A stretch of DNA of 64,000 bases from Poteriospumella lacustris (lineage: Eukaryota; Sar; Chrysophyceae; Chromulinales; Dinobryaceae), in contig SMOI01000175.1 of NCBI GenBank assembly GCA_008000375.1, forward strand, positions 5,631 to 69,630, given 5' to 3'. The translations under genes were made by a program, and so were the position numbers. The notes under the pieces were generated by a model that worked only from the letters and a program-made list of their open reading frames with translations, searched no databases and was not told the DNA's origin. Position 1 is the first letter of the stretch, and each line of letters begins with the position of its first letter. Below are positions 38,191 to 48,858 of the stretch, in pieces.

Positions 38191-38586
38191 ATCGCACAGA
38201 ACTCGAACGATCGATGGTTCGGGTTTGTGTGCATAGACTTGGGCATTCATTGTAGGACACTTTAACTCAGTAATTGCTTGAACTAAGTTATATGGAGATA
38301 CACCGTGATGTCATATACTGCACATCACTGTAGATATGGCATAAACATATACTAGTACATACTGTTCGTCGACACGAATGGGACACTGGGAACTGCGACG
38401 AGGAGCTCTGGCAGATCATTGTACATTTTCTCAGATCATTATCAAACAAATAGGGGGTATGAAAGGTATTGTATGTACAATCTCAGCTTCCAATCGACAG
38501 GGCACAGGGCATCGAGGCATCGACAGTTTGAATGATGCCCCAAGCTGCCAAGATTATATTTATTCTCCAGTAACAACCTTTGAAGG
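38191..38586. other. Intergenic region between two plus-strand genes
   Basis: 396 nt; 3' end of the UbiB gene and promoter of the channel gene. No gene or repeat recognised. Confidence 0.5.
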
Positions 38587-41037
38587 ATGTCGCGATATCA
38601 ACTCTTGCCAAGTAGTGAGAAGAAAGAGCCCACTGGTGCACGGGATGTGGAAATGGGTAGTTTTACCCGATCGTTTCTGCTACCGCGCACCGAGTCACGA
38701 TTCATAGTCACCAATTCCAACACCCCAGCACATTACCAAAGCAATCCAAATGCATCAACTCATCATGTAAACAGTAGTGATAACTTGGCATCTGCATCGC
38801 AAAAGGCAGAACTCACGGTTCCTCGATTATTGGATCGCAGTCGCGGGTTGCATCAATCAACGGGTAAACTCTACGTCAAGAAACGGATAGAACAAGGCGA
38901 ATGGTACACATTATATGGTTATGATTGGTTTCATTCGCTCGTTGATGCCCCCACGAGTCGCATCATTACCATTTTGCTGGTCACGTACGTGACCATCGTC
39001 GCCTTTTTTGGTGTCATTTACTATTGGATTCGTCGCTTGTACTACTGCGACATGAATTTTGATACTTACATGGGTGCTTTTGATTTATCGCTGGAAGTGA
39101 TGGCTACCTTTGGGTTTTCGACGACGATTGACCATTGTGTGTTATCGTCGATGGCAGTATTAGCGCAATCCTGTGTACGGTTGATTGTCGAATCGATTAC
39201 GATTGGCATCCTGTATTCTCGCTTTGCGCGACCGAGTGGACGCGCATCCACCGTTCTTTTCTCAAATCAAGCAGTTATTCGTCGTATTCGAGGCAAACTC
39301 TATTTCATGTTTCAGTTGTGTGAGTTACGTAAACACCAATTGGTGGAGGCGCATGTTCGGTTGTATATGGTAAAACGTGAAAACGATGGACATGCGACTG
39401 AAACGAAGAGTGCAAAGCTTCGTAGTCAGGTTGGCAGTGTACAGGCGAAGCAGAAGGAGAAGCAGAGCGTGACGAAACCGATTGAAACCTACATTCAAAC
39501 CTGTTCCATGCGGTTGAATCACCCCAACGATGAGCTGGGTGGGATGTTGCTGTTGATGATGCCACAGGTGGTGGTGCATGAACTCGACAGTACCTCCCCC
39601 TTGATGCCACCGCCGATTTGGCGATTGAATCATCCACCTCGACGAGCAGCAACAGCAGGAGGAGGGGGAGGGAGTAAGAAAGACGAGAAGATCGCGATCA
39701 GTCCCATGGTTCGATGGAATCCTCCCGCCTATCGTCGTTTCTTACGGGTGGCGGCGCCTCACCATGGTCGACCAGAAGATGGTACGACGCACTACGAATA
39801 CGATGCAGACATCTTAAGCAATCTGGCTTTCCCCAATGTCCACCGACGAGGGGCCGATGTGGATGTGACGCCTCTTCCTCCCCCACAGCATCATTTTGTT
39901 CCCCCACCACCATTGACCACTATGCACTATCCACCTCGTCCTACACCTTCCTCCGTGCAGCAGACACCCAACAACAACAACAAAACGGCAGATACTACCA
40001 ATGCTGCCCATATTTCTTCACATCAGAAAGGTGTTGCTGCCGCCAAGACGAACCAAGGCAGTGATAAGAGTGTCACCTCTTCATCGAGCAGTGTATGGTT
40101 GACCGCGACAGTGAATACACCTATCCCCTTGACGTCTCCTCGCCCATCGTCCAAACCTGACTGGTTGTTGTCTTCACGTGCGGTGCTACAAGAAACGCTT
40201 CTCTCCCCGGGTTTAGAGCGCTATGAAGGTCATTTACAAACCATAACAGAGGATGGTCCATCCCGGACACTCACCGCTCAAGATGGTGGTGGCTTACGAC
40301 GTCGCAAGAACCATGCGAAGCACCTGTTATACGACGAGGACGACGAGGATGATGAATATGCGGAAGAACACATCGCGTCCGCGTCGGATGAAGAGACCAG
40401 TAAATCACGTTCGAGATTGATTAGCAGTGGTGGGAAGAACAAGAACAAGAAGGATACGAAGAATAAGACCACACCGGCAGCTCATCGGTCTCGACATCAA
40501 CGTACTGCCTCGCCTGAGGACGATTATCGATTGACCAGTTATCAGTCTCACACGGACGACGACGACGATGACGTCGACGGCGATCACGTTGGCACCGCCG
40601 GCAAAGGGAACAAGAAGTACCACCTCCATCGTGGCCATCGCATCCACGATGACTACACCAGTAGCGATGAGGACGACGCTGTGGTTGTACTGAACAGTCA
40701 CGATGACTTGGAAGCAGGACATGGGACGGGGGATGACGATATCGCCACCGAGCCCTTGTGGCAACGGGAAGAACGTGAAATGATTCAACGGTATCTGCAA
40801 GATCGGCGGGTGGAGATTATTGCCGTCGTGGAAGGTATTGATGCCGCGACGGGTGGCAATGTACAAGCGCGTCACTCGTACGTCGCCAGTGAAATCGCGT
40901 GGAATCAAACGTTCGCCTATTGTTTGTACGAAGACCCACACGACAAATTACCCACCGTAGACTTTGAGCTCTTCCATGAATTGGTGGATGCGTCAACGGA
41001 TGCCGCTTTTTGCGGACCTCTTCCATCGGTCATCTAA
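38587..41037 (+). CDS. Inward-rectifier (Kir)-like channel with a non-canonical filter
   Basis: 816 aa, single exon. After a disordered N-terminus, GEWYTLYGYDWFHSLVD matches the Kir slide helix, with two membrane helices (about 124-147 and 188-211) around a pore loop. Two pore cysteines (C154, C184) are in the Kir positions, and ARPSGRASTVLFSNQAVIRR plus RGKLYFMFQLCELRK and VVVHELDSTSPL are diagnostic of the Kir cytoplasmic domain. The potassium filter TIGYG reads TFGFS (residues 174-178), so the second Gly is lost. A disordered segment of about 380 residues, Ser/Asp/His-rich, interrupts the cytoplasmic domain before it resumes with RVEIIAVVEGIDAATGGNVQ and ARHSYVASEIAWNQTF. Either a cation channel with altered selectivity or a non-conducting homologue. 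Confidence 0.85.
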   Translation: MSRYQLLPSSEKKEPTGARDVEMGSFTRSFLLPRTESRFIVTNSNTPAHYQSNPNASTHHVNSSDNLASASQKAELTVPRLLDRSRGLHQSTGKLYVKKRIEQGEWYTLYGYDWFHSLVDAPTSRIITILLVTYVTIVAFFGVIYYWIRRLYYCDMNFDTYMGAFDLSLEVMATFGFSTTIDHCVLSSMAVLAQSCVRLIVESITIGILYSRFARPSGRASTVLFSNQAVIRRIRGKLYFMFQLCELRKHQLVEAHVRLYMVKRENDGHATETKSAKLRSQVGSVQAKQKEKQSVTKPIETYIQTCSMRLNHPNDELGGMLLLMMPQVVVHELDSTSPLMPPPIWRLNHPPRRAATAGGGGGSKKDEKIAISPMVRWNPPAYRRFLRVAAPHHGRPEDGTTHYEYDADILSNLAFPNVHRRGADVDVTPLPPPQHHFVPPPPLTTMHYPPRPTPSSVQQTPNNNNKTADTTNAAHISSHQKGVAAAKTNQGSDKSVTSSSSSVWLTATVNTPIPLTSPRPSSKPDWLLSSRAVLQETLLSPGLERYEGHLQTITEDGPSRTLTAQDGGGLRRRKNHAKHLLYDEDDEDDEYAEEHIASASDEETSKSRSRLISSGGKNKNKKDTKNKTTPAAHRSRHQRTASPEDDYRLTSYQSHTDDDDDDVDGDHVGTAGKGNKKYHLHRGHRIHDDYTSSDEDDAVVVLNSHDDLEAGHGTGDDDIATEPLWQREEREMIQRYLQDRRVEIIAVVEGIDAATGGNVQARHSYVASEIAWNQTFAYCLYEDPHDKLPTVDFELFHELVDASTDAAFCGPLPSVI

Positions 41038-41094
41038 ATGTGCCATGCTGTCCACAGATCAATTATGGTACCGTCTCCTTTGATTCTTTTGAGT

Positions 41095-41313
41095 TTACGA
41101 AAGTGAATCCGTCAGGGTGATCTCAGCAACAGGCTCGAGATCACACAACACATGGTAGAATGTGAATTCATCTTGCTTGAAGAACACGCTCATACGACGC
41201 TCATGCCTGTGGGCACTACCAGGCTCACCGGTGGCATTCACTCTGAAGGCAACCACCAGGTATTCTGCGTAGGCTAGGCCCACTGACCCATTAGCCGAGC
41301 CGGCCCCTACCAT
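41095..41313 (-). CDS. Small ORF, hypothetical protein
   Basis: 72 codons with ATG at 41313. The second half (MSVFFKQDEFTFYHVLCDLE) reads like real protein; the first half is Gly/Ala-rich. It could be a last exon or a short gene. No homology recognised and no flanking splice sites pinned down. Confidence 0.25.
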   Translation of the reverse strand: MVGAGSANGSVGLAYAEYLVVAFRVNATGEPGSAHRHERRMSVFFKQDEFTFYHVLCDLEPVAEITLTDSLS

Positions 41314-41752
41314 CGATCAGAACTTCAACTACCCATCGCAGTTCGTCGTCTCTTACCGCTGGCCACCTCTCTTCGCCCTTTGATTCCTAAAACACTGTGG
41401 ACATGATTTTATTGGTTTAAATGTGACCATTGATTGGAGGCATCAAACCGTCCCTAAAAAAACGGCCAACCATCTAAAGAAAGGTGCTTTGGTCTCTGAA
41501 GCGAGTACAATAGCATCATACTTTTAGTTGTTATATTGGTATACGAATCGGACAACTTTGTACATCATGCGACTTTTTGCCATGAGGATCGAGGAGCGAC
41601 TCGGCTGGTGCTGGGAAAAGAAACGGAGAACTTGTCGTCAGATCGTCAGGAAATGATCCACTACATGAACTACTTCGGCAAACGCAAACAAAGCTTGATC
41701 ACATACTGTTTCGAAAGAACTTTGCTTGTGCCGATCGCATCTACAGCTGAAA

Positions 41753-42094
41753 ATGAGTATAAAACAAGTTTCTGCTTTTCGCGAATGTGATACCCAGTTC
41801 ACGTTTGGTGATGGAGCCGTGTTTGCCGATTTCGCGTTTGCGATGGAGAACAAAAGAAAATTATTTAAGTTGTGTCGTATATCATTTGATGGCTACGGAT
41901 GCTGTAGAACGGAATCCAAGCAGTGTACTATGGGGGTCGAAGATTCAGCACGGTTACACGAAATTTTGAAAGAAGGTGGTGTGGAGAACCATCAGGAAGA
42001 AGCGCTCACGATTATGCGTCGCTTCTTTACGAGAAACTCAGACAAAATCTGGAAAGATGCTCTTGAAAATCATGGTTTACTGTTGAGTTCATAG
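41753..42094 (+). CDS. Small hypothetical protein (113 aa)
   Basis: Starts MSIKQVSAFRECDTQF after CAGCTGAAA and ends HGLLLSS at a TAG. The composition is protein-like throughout: FGDGAVFADFAFAMENKR, a Cys-containing middle (CRISFDGYGCC) and an amphipathic C-terminal helix region (HEILKEGGVENHQEEALTIM). A second open frame, 41536-41790, overlaps its start in another frame and also looks protein-like, so this may be an incomplete exon model or a degraded gene. No family recognised. Confidence 0.4.
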   Translation: MSIKQVSAFRECDTQFTFGDGAVFADFAFAMENKRKLFKLCRISFDGYGCCRTESKQCTMGVEDSARLHEILKEGGVENHQEEALTIMRRFFTRNSDKIWKDALENHGLLLSS

Positions 42095-43011
42095 TAAGAA
42101 AGTAGAGAACGTTGTGGCCCACCTTTTATTCATCACTACAGGTCAGGCGTACAGTACAGACGAGCTAGTAACTTTCAACATTTTGACGGAAAGGCAGGAT
42201 AGGGATAGAACATGAGTGAATTCAGAAACGTGTAACATATGTAAGTAAGTAAGTGGTTGAACAGGTATGACAACGAAAGGCTTCTTGAATCGACTGTGAG
42301 CAGCATCAATACACATATCCCATATCATGCTCCCAACGGCGTCAGTTTTCCCATCATTCTGTGTCCGCATATGTTCCAGTGCTCGGGTTTGGTGATCATT
42401 CGAGCATTGTTGCACCATTTTGCAGCACGCGTACAATGATACAGATTTGTCCCACCCGGTTTGTGATAGACATCGCACATTCTGCACCCACATTCACTGT
42501 AAGGTGGAGCACATTCACTGTGAGGTGGAGCGTCGTACGGTGCAGATACCCCTGTGCCTCCCAACACAGCATTACATACACCCAGCGCACCGAGCTAATT
42601 AATTTGAAGTGCGCATGATGCGGGGTGAACCCGAAATGAACAACTTCTGTGTAGTATGAAAGATGCACGTTAGCGTTTTCTTTGCATGGTTTTACAACGA
42701 AAATGGAATATCGAAGGAGGGGGCTGTTTATAGTCGCTGTCCCGTCGACAGTGATGTGTTTGATGTTGTGATGCGTGACGTTGTGGAGGAGAAAGTAAAG
42801 GGCGGCATCAGAGTGTGTGCCTCGTTGCCAGGAGAAGTGTGTGTGTTTCGCCAAGAGGCAGTTTTGTTCAACTTCGTGCGTACTTGTTGCTCCAACTTCG
42901 TGCGCATCAACTGAATCAATTGCATCACTTAGCTCAACTGGTTAATGCAACCCATTTTTAGCCACCCCTTCACAAATTATATGAAAATTTTTATTGTTAT
43001 TGCAAGCTCAA

Positions 43012-44769
43012 ATGGACGCACGAGTATTATCAGTTGATCCCCGGGCGACGAGAAGTCTGTTTATTGGAGACTTGTCGTTTTTTACGAACGAAAAGGACCT
43101 CCTCACACTGTTCCTGAAGTTTGGCCCGTTAATGGTAAGGCATATGTCCATTATCCGACGACCATCAATTAAAATTTCCTCTATTTGATGAACAGGGAGT
43201 TGAAATCAAGAGAGGAAGAAATTCAGAAAGTCTCTTGTATGGGTTCGTCGAGTACGAATCGAAGGTTGTAGCAGTTGAAGCCATGTTGGCAATGAATGGG
43301 TTTGCTTTTAAGGGCAGACGAATGAGGTAGGTCATTTAAGCGAGAAACTAGTATTAAAAATGTTTGTTTCATGCGATTTCTCTGTCGGTAGACTCAACTG
43401 GACGAACATGAAGGCGCCCAATGTCCCGGGATCAGAAAATTGGATTCCGGTGTATATTCAGTTTTCCACAAACGATGTAAGTTTCCAGTTGGCCCTAAAC
43501 CACCAATACCGATGATCTAAACAATCACAATTTGGTGGTTAGGTTGAGAAAGAAGTAAGCGAAGAATATTTGACGAAGCTTCTGTCTTCGTTTGGACCAA
43601 TTGCTGATATCATGGTGAAACGCCACGCGTTGGACGAGAACAAACTCAAATTAAGTGGCAATGCCGTGGCTCTGTTCTTTGATCATTATCCTGTGGGTAT
43701 GATCTTGCGAATGATGCGGGAAATCGTTATCGATGGCATCAAAATTCGCTGCACCGCCTCTGCTAACGATACCTCCAAGATCAAGAACAGTACAAGACGA
43801 GAAGTTCGACATTTCCCATCTGAACTTTCGCATTACGTCAATCAACAAGCACCTCAAGCGATCTTAAGTGCAGGGCCAGAGACGGTTATGAAGTTTTCTC
43901 CGCAATTGAAGTCACTTGACCTGCCTCAGGTGTATGACCAACGAGACTTCGTGGACGCAACGCCGGCAAGCGCTTTCTCACAGTCTTCCTACAATGACGG
44001 GTCGACCAAGCGTCAACCTGACCATTCGTCGTTAAGTTTATTGCGAGACACAGAGAAGAATTCCTCCGCGGGTCGTCCGTACCATCAAAACTTGCAACAT
44101 TCTCAACCGTTCGGACGGCAAGGAATCCCGTCGTACGCCGTCGAGTCTCCACGGGAGTATGACGACCTGCGTTCCTTCAAAACACCTTCCCGTGAAGAAC
44201 AGCAACACACGGCACGAGGTAGTTATGCACAGGCGGACTTCGAAGCGCACCAACATCGCGACAATAGCCATCGAGCTCCGGGCCATTTCCATCGTCAAGA
44301 ATCGGGCGCATCTTCTGCATATGCATCGCACGTTGGTCCGTCGATGAATAAAGCTGGAGAAAGTACGTATGGAGACTCCCGCTTAGCGAATCCCGCGCAC
44401 ACGCATCGTCACTATCCAACGCTCAACAATAACTCGCCTTTCCTCAGTATGAAACCATCGTTATCTGCGGTGGTGGCCAATGATACCGCGCAGAGACTGC
44501 ATCGAGAGAAGCATATGGCCAGTCAACAGTCACCACAGTATGGCATGCGAGTGGCAGAATCATCCATGTCATTCGATGGGTACCATGGTCAGTCGAATGG
44601 TTTCGATGCGAGCAATGGTCGCAGTTATGAAGGCACGTCGGGTGATCTTCTGTACGGGCTCCACGGCATGAATGCATCTTCTCATCACCATCATCAGCAG
44701 GATAGCCACTTGGCGAAAGGTCGCACATCTCAAACCAGCTCTTATCTATTGGATCCCATGTTTGCGTAA
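43012..44769 (+). CDS. RNA-binding protein with two RRM domains and a disordered tail
   Basis: Four exons: 43012-43134, 43196-43326, 43392-43476 and 43543-44769 (introns 61, 65, 66 nt) give 521 aa. RRM1 (about residues 14-85) has RNP2 LFIGDLSF and RNP1 LLYGFVEY; it is cut by the first intron at GPLM/GVEIK. RRM2 (about 97-185) is weaker: WIPVYIQFS, LLSSFGPIADIMVKRH, NAVALFFDH. The C-terminal 330 residues are rich in Ser, His, Gln and Tyr without order, typical of RNA-granule or mRNA-regulating proteins. An acceptor-like tract ending GCAAG lies 5 nt before the ATG, so a 5'UTR intron is likely. The downstream 3 kb is pyrimidine-rich and has no gene. Confidence 0.82.
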
Positions 44770-47700
44770 GCATCCGCCCCGTTGGCATCATCAGCAGAAC
44801 TGTTTCGCCCTCGTGCTATCTCTGGCCAATATCGATGGATGGGCGAACACAGAAGTCTCGCCACTTTGTACACTTTGTTCCGCCCTCACAACAGGGATGC
44901 ATGAGCGCTCGTATTGCTTTTCGATCTGCCTGCTTCTTTGAAGACTTGTTGGTCATCCAGCAGCGTCGTCACGCAACTCACTATTTCATCGGCGTATTTC
45001 TTGATTCCTTAAATTGTTTTGTGTGTGCATGTGTGTTCTTCTTTCACGTGTGTGTATATGTGGGCTCTACCTACGTATTGATTCCTGCCAATACGTATGG
45101 ATTCCCTCATCGTATTGGTGTTCTACATGTTTTTCATTTCTCGGTGTACGTTTGTGATGCCAGTGTTGTTGTCGCCCGATTGCCACGCGTGTCCCCAACA
45201 ACTCTCTCTCTCCCTCTCTCTCCCTCTCTCTCCCCAACCTTTGACTTCGTCTTTCTCCCCTCTCGCGCTGTGTAGGTCTCTTTTTTTTATGTCTTACACG
45301 GCTGGTGCGCGTTCGTTTGTTGCTTTTTTGTTTGCTTGCTTGTTTGCTTGTAGTTATATTTCTCATTAACCTTGCCTTTCCTCGGCATGTGGCTGTTGAC
45401 AGAAACTTATTTCGTCCTCCTTTTACGTTTGTCTCTATGATTTATCCACAACAAGAAGCGTGTGGCCGCCAGCAGCATGAACACGATGTTCTCTGTCGGT
45501 TCTGTCTGCCCCACGCACATACACTCACTACCCCCTCTCTCTGTTGCTTTCAGCTTGTATTGGGACCTGTTCATTTGCCCCCTTCCTCCCCTGTTCTCTG
45601 CATACAGATTCGTTGTTTTACTTGTGAGCTTCGCAGTGCACCTAGACCTACCTACTTTGATACACCGTGCTGTTCCAAGTGTGTGAGTCTCCCGTGTCCG
45701 TGTGATATTTGTCGACCATTATCGCCCCAGCAACAACCGCAACAATAACAATAACAATAACAATAACAGTTGCAAGGGCCGTGTTTGTTTGTGATGGGTG
45801 GTTGATGATGGTTCCTTGCGAAAGGTACAGCGAAGTTGTTTTCGTGATGGGTCCCAGTGTAGTAGACCTCTCCATCATAACGTACGGATGGGGAGTGAGT
45901 GAATGAGTGTATAGCTCGTGGATTAGATGCAATTGTTGTTGCTGATTTCCCTGATTGTTGATTGCCTCTTCACACCAAACACTACTGCCAACGGTTCTTC
46001 AAATAAATGTCAATTATGGTGAGTCAACATCGTCGGCGATGTCGGTCGCAGTTTCTTTCCCCTCTCGTCTCTGCAGTTGTTTTTTGTTTTTTGTTTGATT
46101 CTCTCTCGTTGCTTCTTCATTGGTTTGATGTCGCAGTGATCTGATGTACGAAAGAACAAGTTGTTGCCCGCCAGTTACACCACGAGTGTCTATGTGACCT
46201 CAATGCAGCGCAGATGCGCCGCATACGTGTGCATCCCCCCGCTACCGCCAGCCATCCAGTTCCCTCCCCTCCCTACGCCTTCCACAAAGGGAGTGAAATC
46301 ACTAACAATCCCCGTCCCGTCGCGCACTCTCGCATCGCTTCGTTGGCTTTTATTGGTATCACATTTGTATCTGGGCAATGGCATGGCATGTGAAGAGGAT
46401 ATTCCTGCCACATCGCCTCATTTTGTTTGGTTGTTTGTCTTCTGTTCGCCTCCTTATTCCATTTAACTGGAGCTTCAGTGTGCAGTACCTCTTCGTCTGG
46501 TGTCACCCACTCCTCTTTCCCTCTCCCCTCTTTCCTGTCTCGATTACCCACCAGTTAACCTCCTGCTTTTCCGAACGCTGCGTTCTCGTGTCTCATCTAA
46601 CTCTAAACTCTCTCGATTGGTTCGTTCGCTCTATCTCTCTCTCGGTCTCTCTCTCCCTCTCTCTCCCTCTTGTTGTTCGTTGGTTTTCGTTGGTGTCCTA
46701 TTGAGTCTCTTGCACGTCCTGATTGAATGGCTCGGTGTTGAGCCTTGACGGGGCAGTATTCGTTGTTTAATCTCTTGACGGTCTCCCCATTGCTATCGAT
46801 TTGATTCATTCTTGTTGTCATGACCACCCCCACTACTATCACTCTTTGCGACGTGTTGATCCGATGCAAATCATTAGCGTTCCGCTGGATTTGTTGATGA
46901 ACAGGGTCGCAAAGCGATGGATGCTCTATATATGATGGTGCGTTCGTTCGTTGTTTTAGTTTGTAGTTCGTTCGTTTGTTTGTTTGGTGCCATTTTCTGT
47001 TCTCATGGGCCGGGTCTGTATGTGACGAAAGCAGCAGCAGCAGCAGAGGTATGGAACATGAGACATTCATTTCATCAACAAAACAATAATCAGAACAAAA
47101 CAAATATTGATTCTTTGATTCGTGTGTTGGTTATCTTCCCCCGCTGGGGGTGCAGTGTCTTCTGGTTGTACTATGTACCATGTACGCGCGTGTATTTCAC
47201 TTTGTCGATCGATGATACCTCTGTCCGTTCTCTCTCTCTCTCTCTGTCTCTCTCAACTTATGCTAAGCTCTCAGCTAATTCAAATTTATTTCCCAACTAT
47301 TTTCCTACCCGTTGTGTTATTTTCACGCGTGATGAACAGATTACAGAATGGTTTCGTCCAAGCGCGAACCTGGACGTTTGCTCACCACCCGCGGAGGAGA
47401 ACTGAGTGGGCGGGTTCCAATGGTCGTAAGGGACGGTGAGTGAACAACGAAAGGAGATGTCAAGAACAAATGACAAATAAGCTTACAGATTCAACGACGT
47501 AGGACGGCTGAGGCCCCATTTGCAAGGCAGTAGAGATGACGACAGATCTACGTATGATGAAAGAAGGCCGCCGAGGGAGCCGAGCAGGAGCAGCAAGGGA
47601 GACGGCCCAGAAACACAGACACATAGAAATACACAAACGGGTCACAGACGTCGCGACGTCGCTGTCATCATCATCATGTCGTCATACAGTGTGTTGCAAA

Positions 47701-47835
47701 GAAAGAATAACTCAGAAATAGATATAAAATTGACGAGCGAAGAAAGCCAGAACTTGTGTTGGGATCTATTGCCTTTGTATGTTTCACAAACAGTTACCTT
47801 AATACGTACGCAGTGAACTGAATGATTGATTGGCA
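44770..47835 (+). other. 3-kb gene-free, pyrimidine-rich region (probable long 3'UTR or ncRNA)
   Basis: No ORF here has protein-like composition; frames are runs of Ser/Leu/Phe/Cys from CT and GT tracts such as TCTCTCTCTCCCTCTCTCTCC (about 45203-45235, 46635-46670, 47230-47255) and poly-T. The plus strand is T/C-rich for most of the length, which fits transcription in the same direction as the RRM gene just upstream. An (ACAATA)n-type tract is at about 45742-45770. I found no tRNA, rRNA or transposon. Confidence 0.45.
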
Positions 47836-48858
47836 ATGCACACCGAAATGAAGTCCGTTCCAGCCTCACCCTCATCAGGAGAGACCCACCGACTCGCACT
47901 GCCTCATCGATGGATATTGGGGACTTATATGATTATCCCCATAAGCCTATTGTTCGTCGCATGTGACCATTACTTGTGGAAGAATACGTTCAAACACACT
48001 CTTCCGAGCACGCCGGAGGCATACCCCCTTTTCACCGTTTTCTTCGTTCTACCGCACATTGTGTCCAGTACGTTCAGCTTTCTTGACCTGGAATATCTAA
48101 GGCATTATTCGAGTCGCTTGTTCGTTCCTTTACTGCTGATTGTGCTGGGTGTGATCTACGGCAAGGACTACATCGGTCCTGTTGGGTATGAGATCGTGTA
48201 CGGTATTTGGACCATCGTTCACGTGGTTGGGCAGCAGTTTGGCATGGCTCTGTTAGGAATTCAATTGAAATCCAATGTATATATGTTGTGGCGCTGGACA
48301 GGTATCGTGATCTCCATCGTCTTGTACTTTGCGATGTATTTTCCGGTGTTTGAGGGGTACCACATCGAGCACTATATCAGTCACTATGGGGCCTCCATCC
48401 TTCTTCTGTTTGCCTCACTGTCCTATGGCTTACAACAGCAAGTGCTTTCGATTCGACGGCCATCTCCTCCGTATGCGGCGTGGTACATCTGGTTGAATAC
48501 CTTGATGGTGGTGGCCTGTTGGCTCATGCTGCGATGGCAGTATCGATTCTTGGTCTACTTGATACCCCGGATTATCCATGATTCGTGTGCATTCATGGTG
48601 TACATCAACCATGATTACAATCGCAATCTGGTGAATACCCCGAATCTGTTGTATTTCCCCTGGAAATCGATGGGGTTTCCGCAGATGGTCTTGAATCCGC
48701 TGTTGGCCATCGCCATCAGCTACGGTGTATCGCACTGGGCCTTGTACTACTCCGCCGGTCACCAAGTGATTACGATCTTGAGTTTCTTGCACTATTACAC
48801 CGACAGTTTCACCTGGCAACGTGATTCTCCCCATCGACGATACATGGTCGTTCGGTAG
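47836..48858 (+). CDS. Histidine-rich multipass membrane protein of unknown function
   Basis: 340 aa, single exon. Eight or more hydrophobic spans. Conserved-looking His/Asp pairs sit at membrane ends: LPHIVSS with LDLEYL, VHVVGQQFG, IIHDSCAFMVYINHDYNRN, and a C-terminal LHYYTDSFTWQRDSPHRRYM. The last resembles the HHYxDxxxW motif seen in many bacterial membrane proteins of unknown role, and the overall pattern recalls histidine-rich di-metal membrane enzymes (for instance the Brp/Blh group), but this is resemblance by eye only. The first ATG after an in-frame TTG frame was taken as start. The gene stands isolated between two long non-coding stretches. Confidence 0.75.
   Translation: MHTEMKSVPASPSSGETHRLALPHRWILGTYMIIPISLLFVACDHYLWKNTFKHTLPSTPEAYPLFTVFFVLPHIVSSTFSFLDLEYLRHYSSRLFVPLLLIVLGVIYGKDYIGPVGYEIVYGIWTIVHVVGQQFGMALLGIQLKSNVYMLWRWTGIVISIVLYFAMYFPVFEGYHIEHYISHYGASILLLFASLSYGLQQQVLSIRRPSPPYAAWYIWLNTLMVVACWLMLRWQYRFLVYLIPRIIHDSCAFMVYINHDYNRNLVNTPNLLYFPWKSMGFPQMVLNPLLAIAISYGVSHWALYYSAGHQVITILSFLHYYTDSFTWQRDSPHRRYMVVR

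Larger units (their letters stand above)
41038..43011. other. Mostly non-coding stretch with a few small ORFs
   Basis: This 1974-nt stretch separates the channel and RRM genes. Beyond the two small ORFs listed separately, an 83-codon frame at 42663-42914 (+) looks protein-like in places (VDSDVFDVVMRDVVEEKVKG) but is unsupported. A short imperfect tandem repeat (CATTCACTGTRAGGTGGAGC) lies at about 42499-42537. TTAGCTCAACTGGTTAATGCA near 42929 looks like a tRNA A box but no B box follows. Confidence 0.4.

Noticed and set aside
42925-42965. tRNA-like A box (TTAGCTCAACTGGTTAATGCA)
   Set aside because: No B box or acceptor-stem partner follows; no cloverleaf can be drawn.
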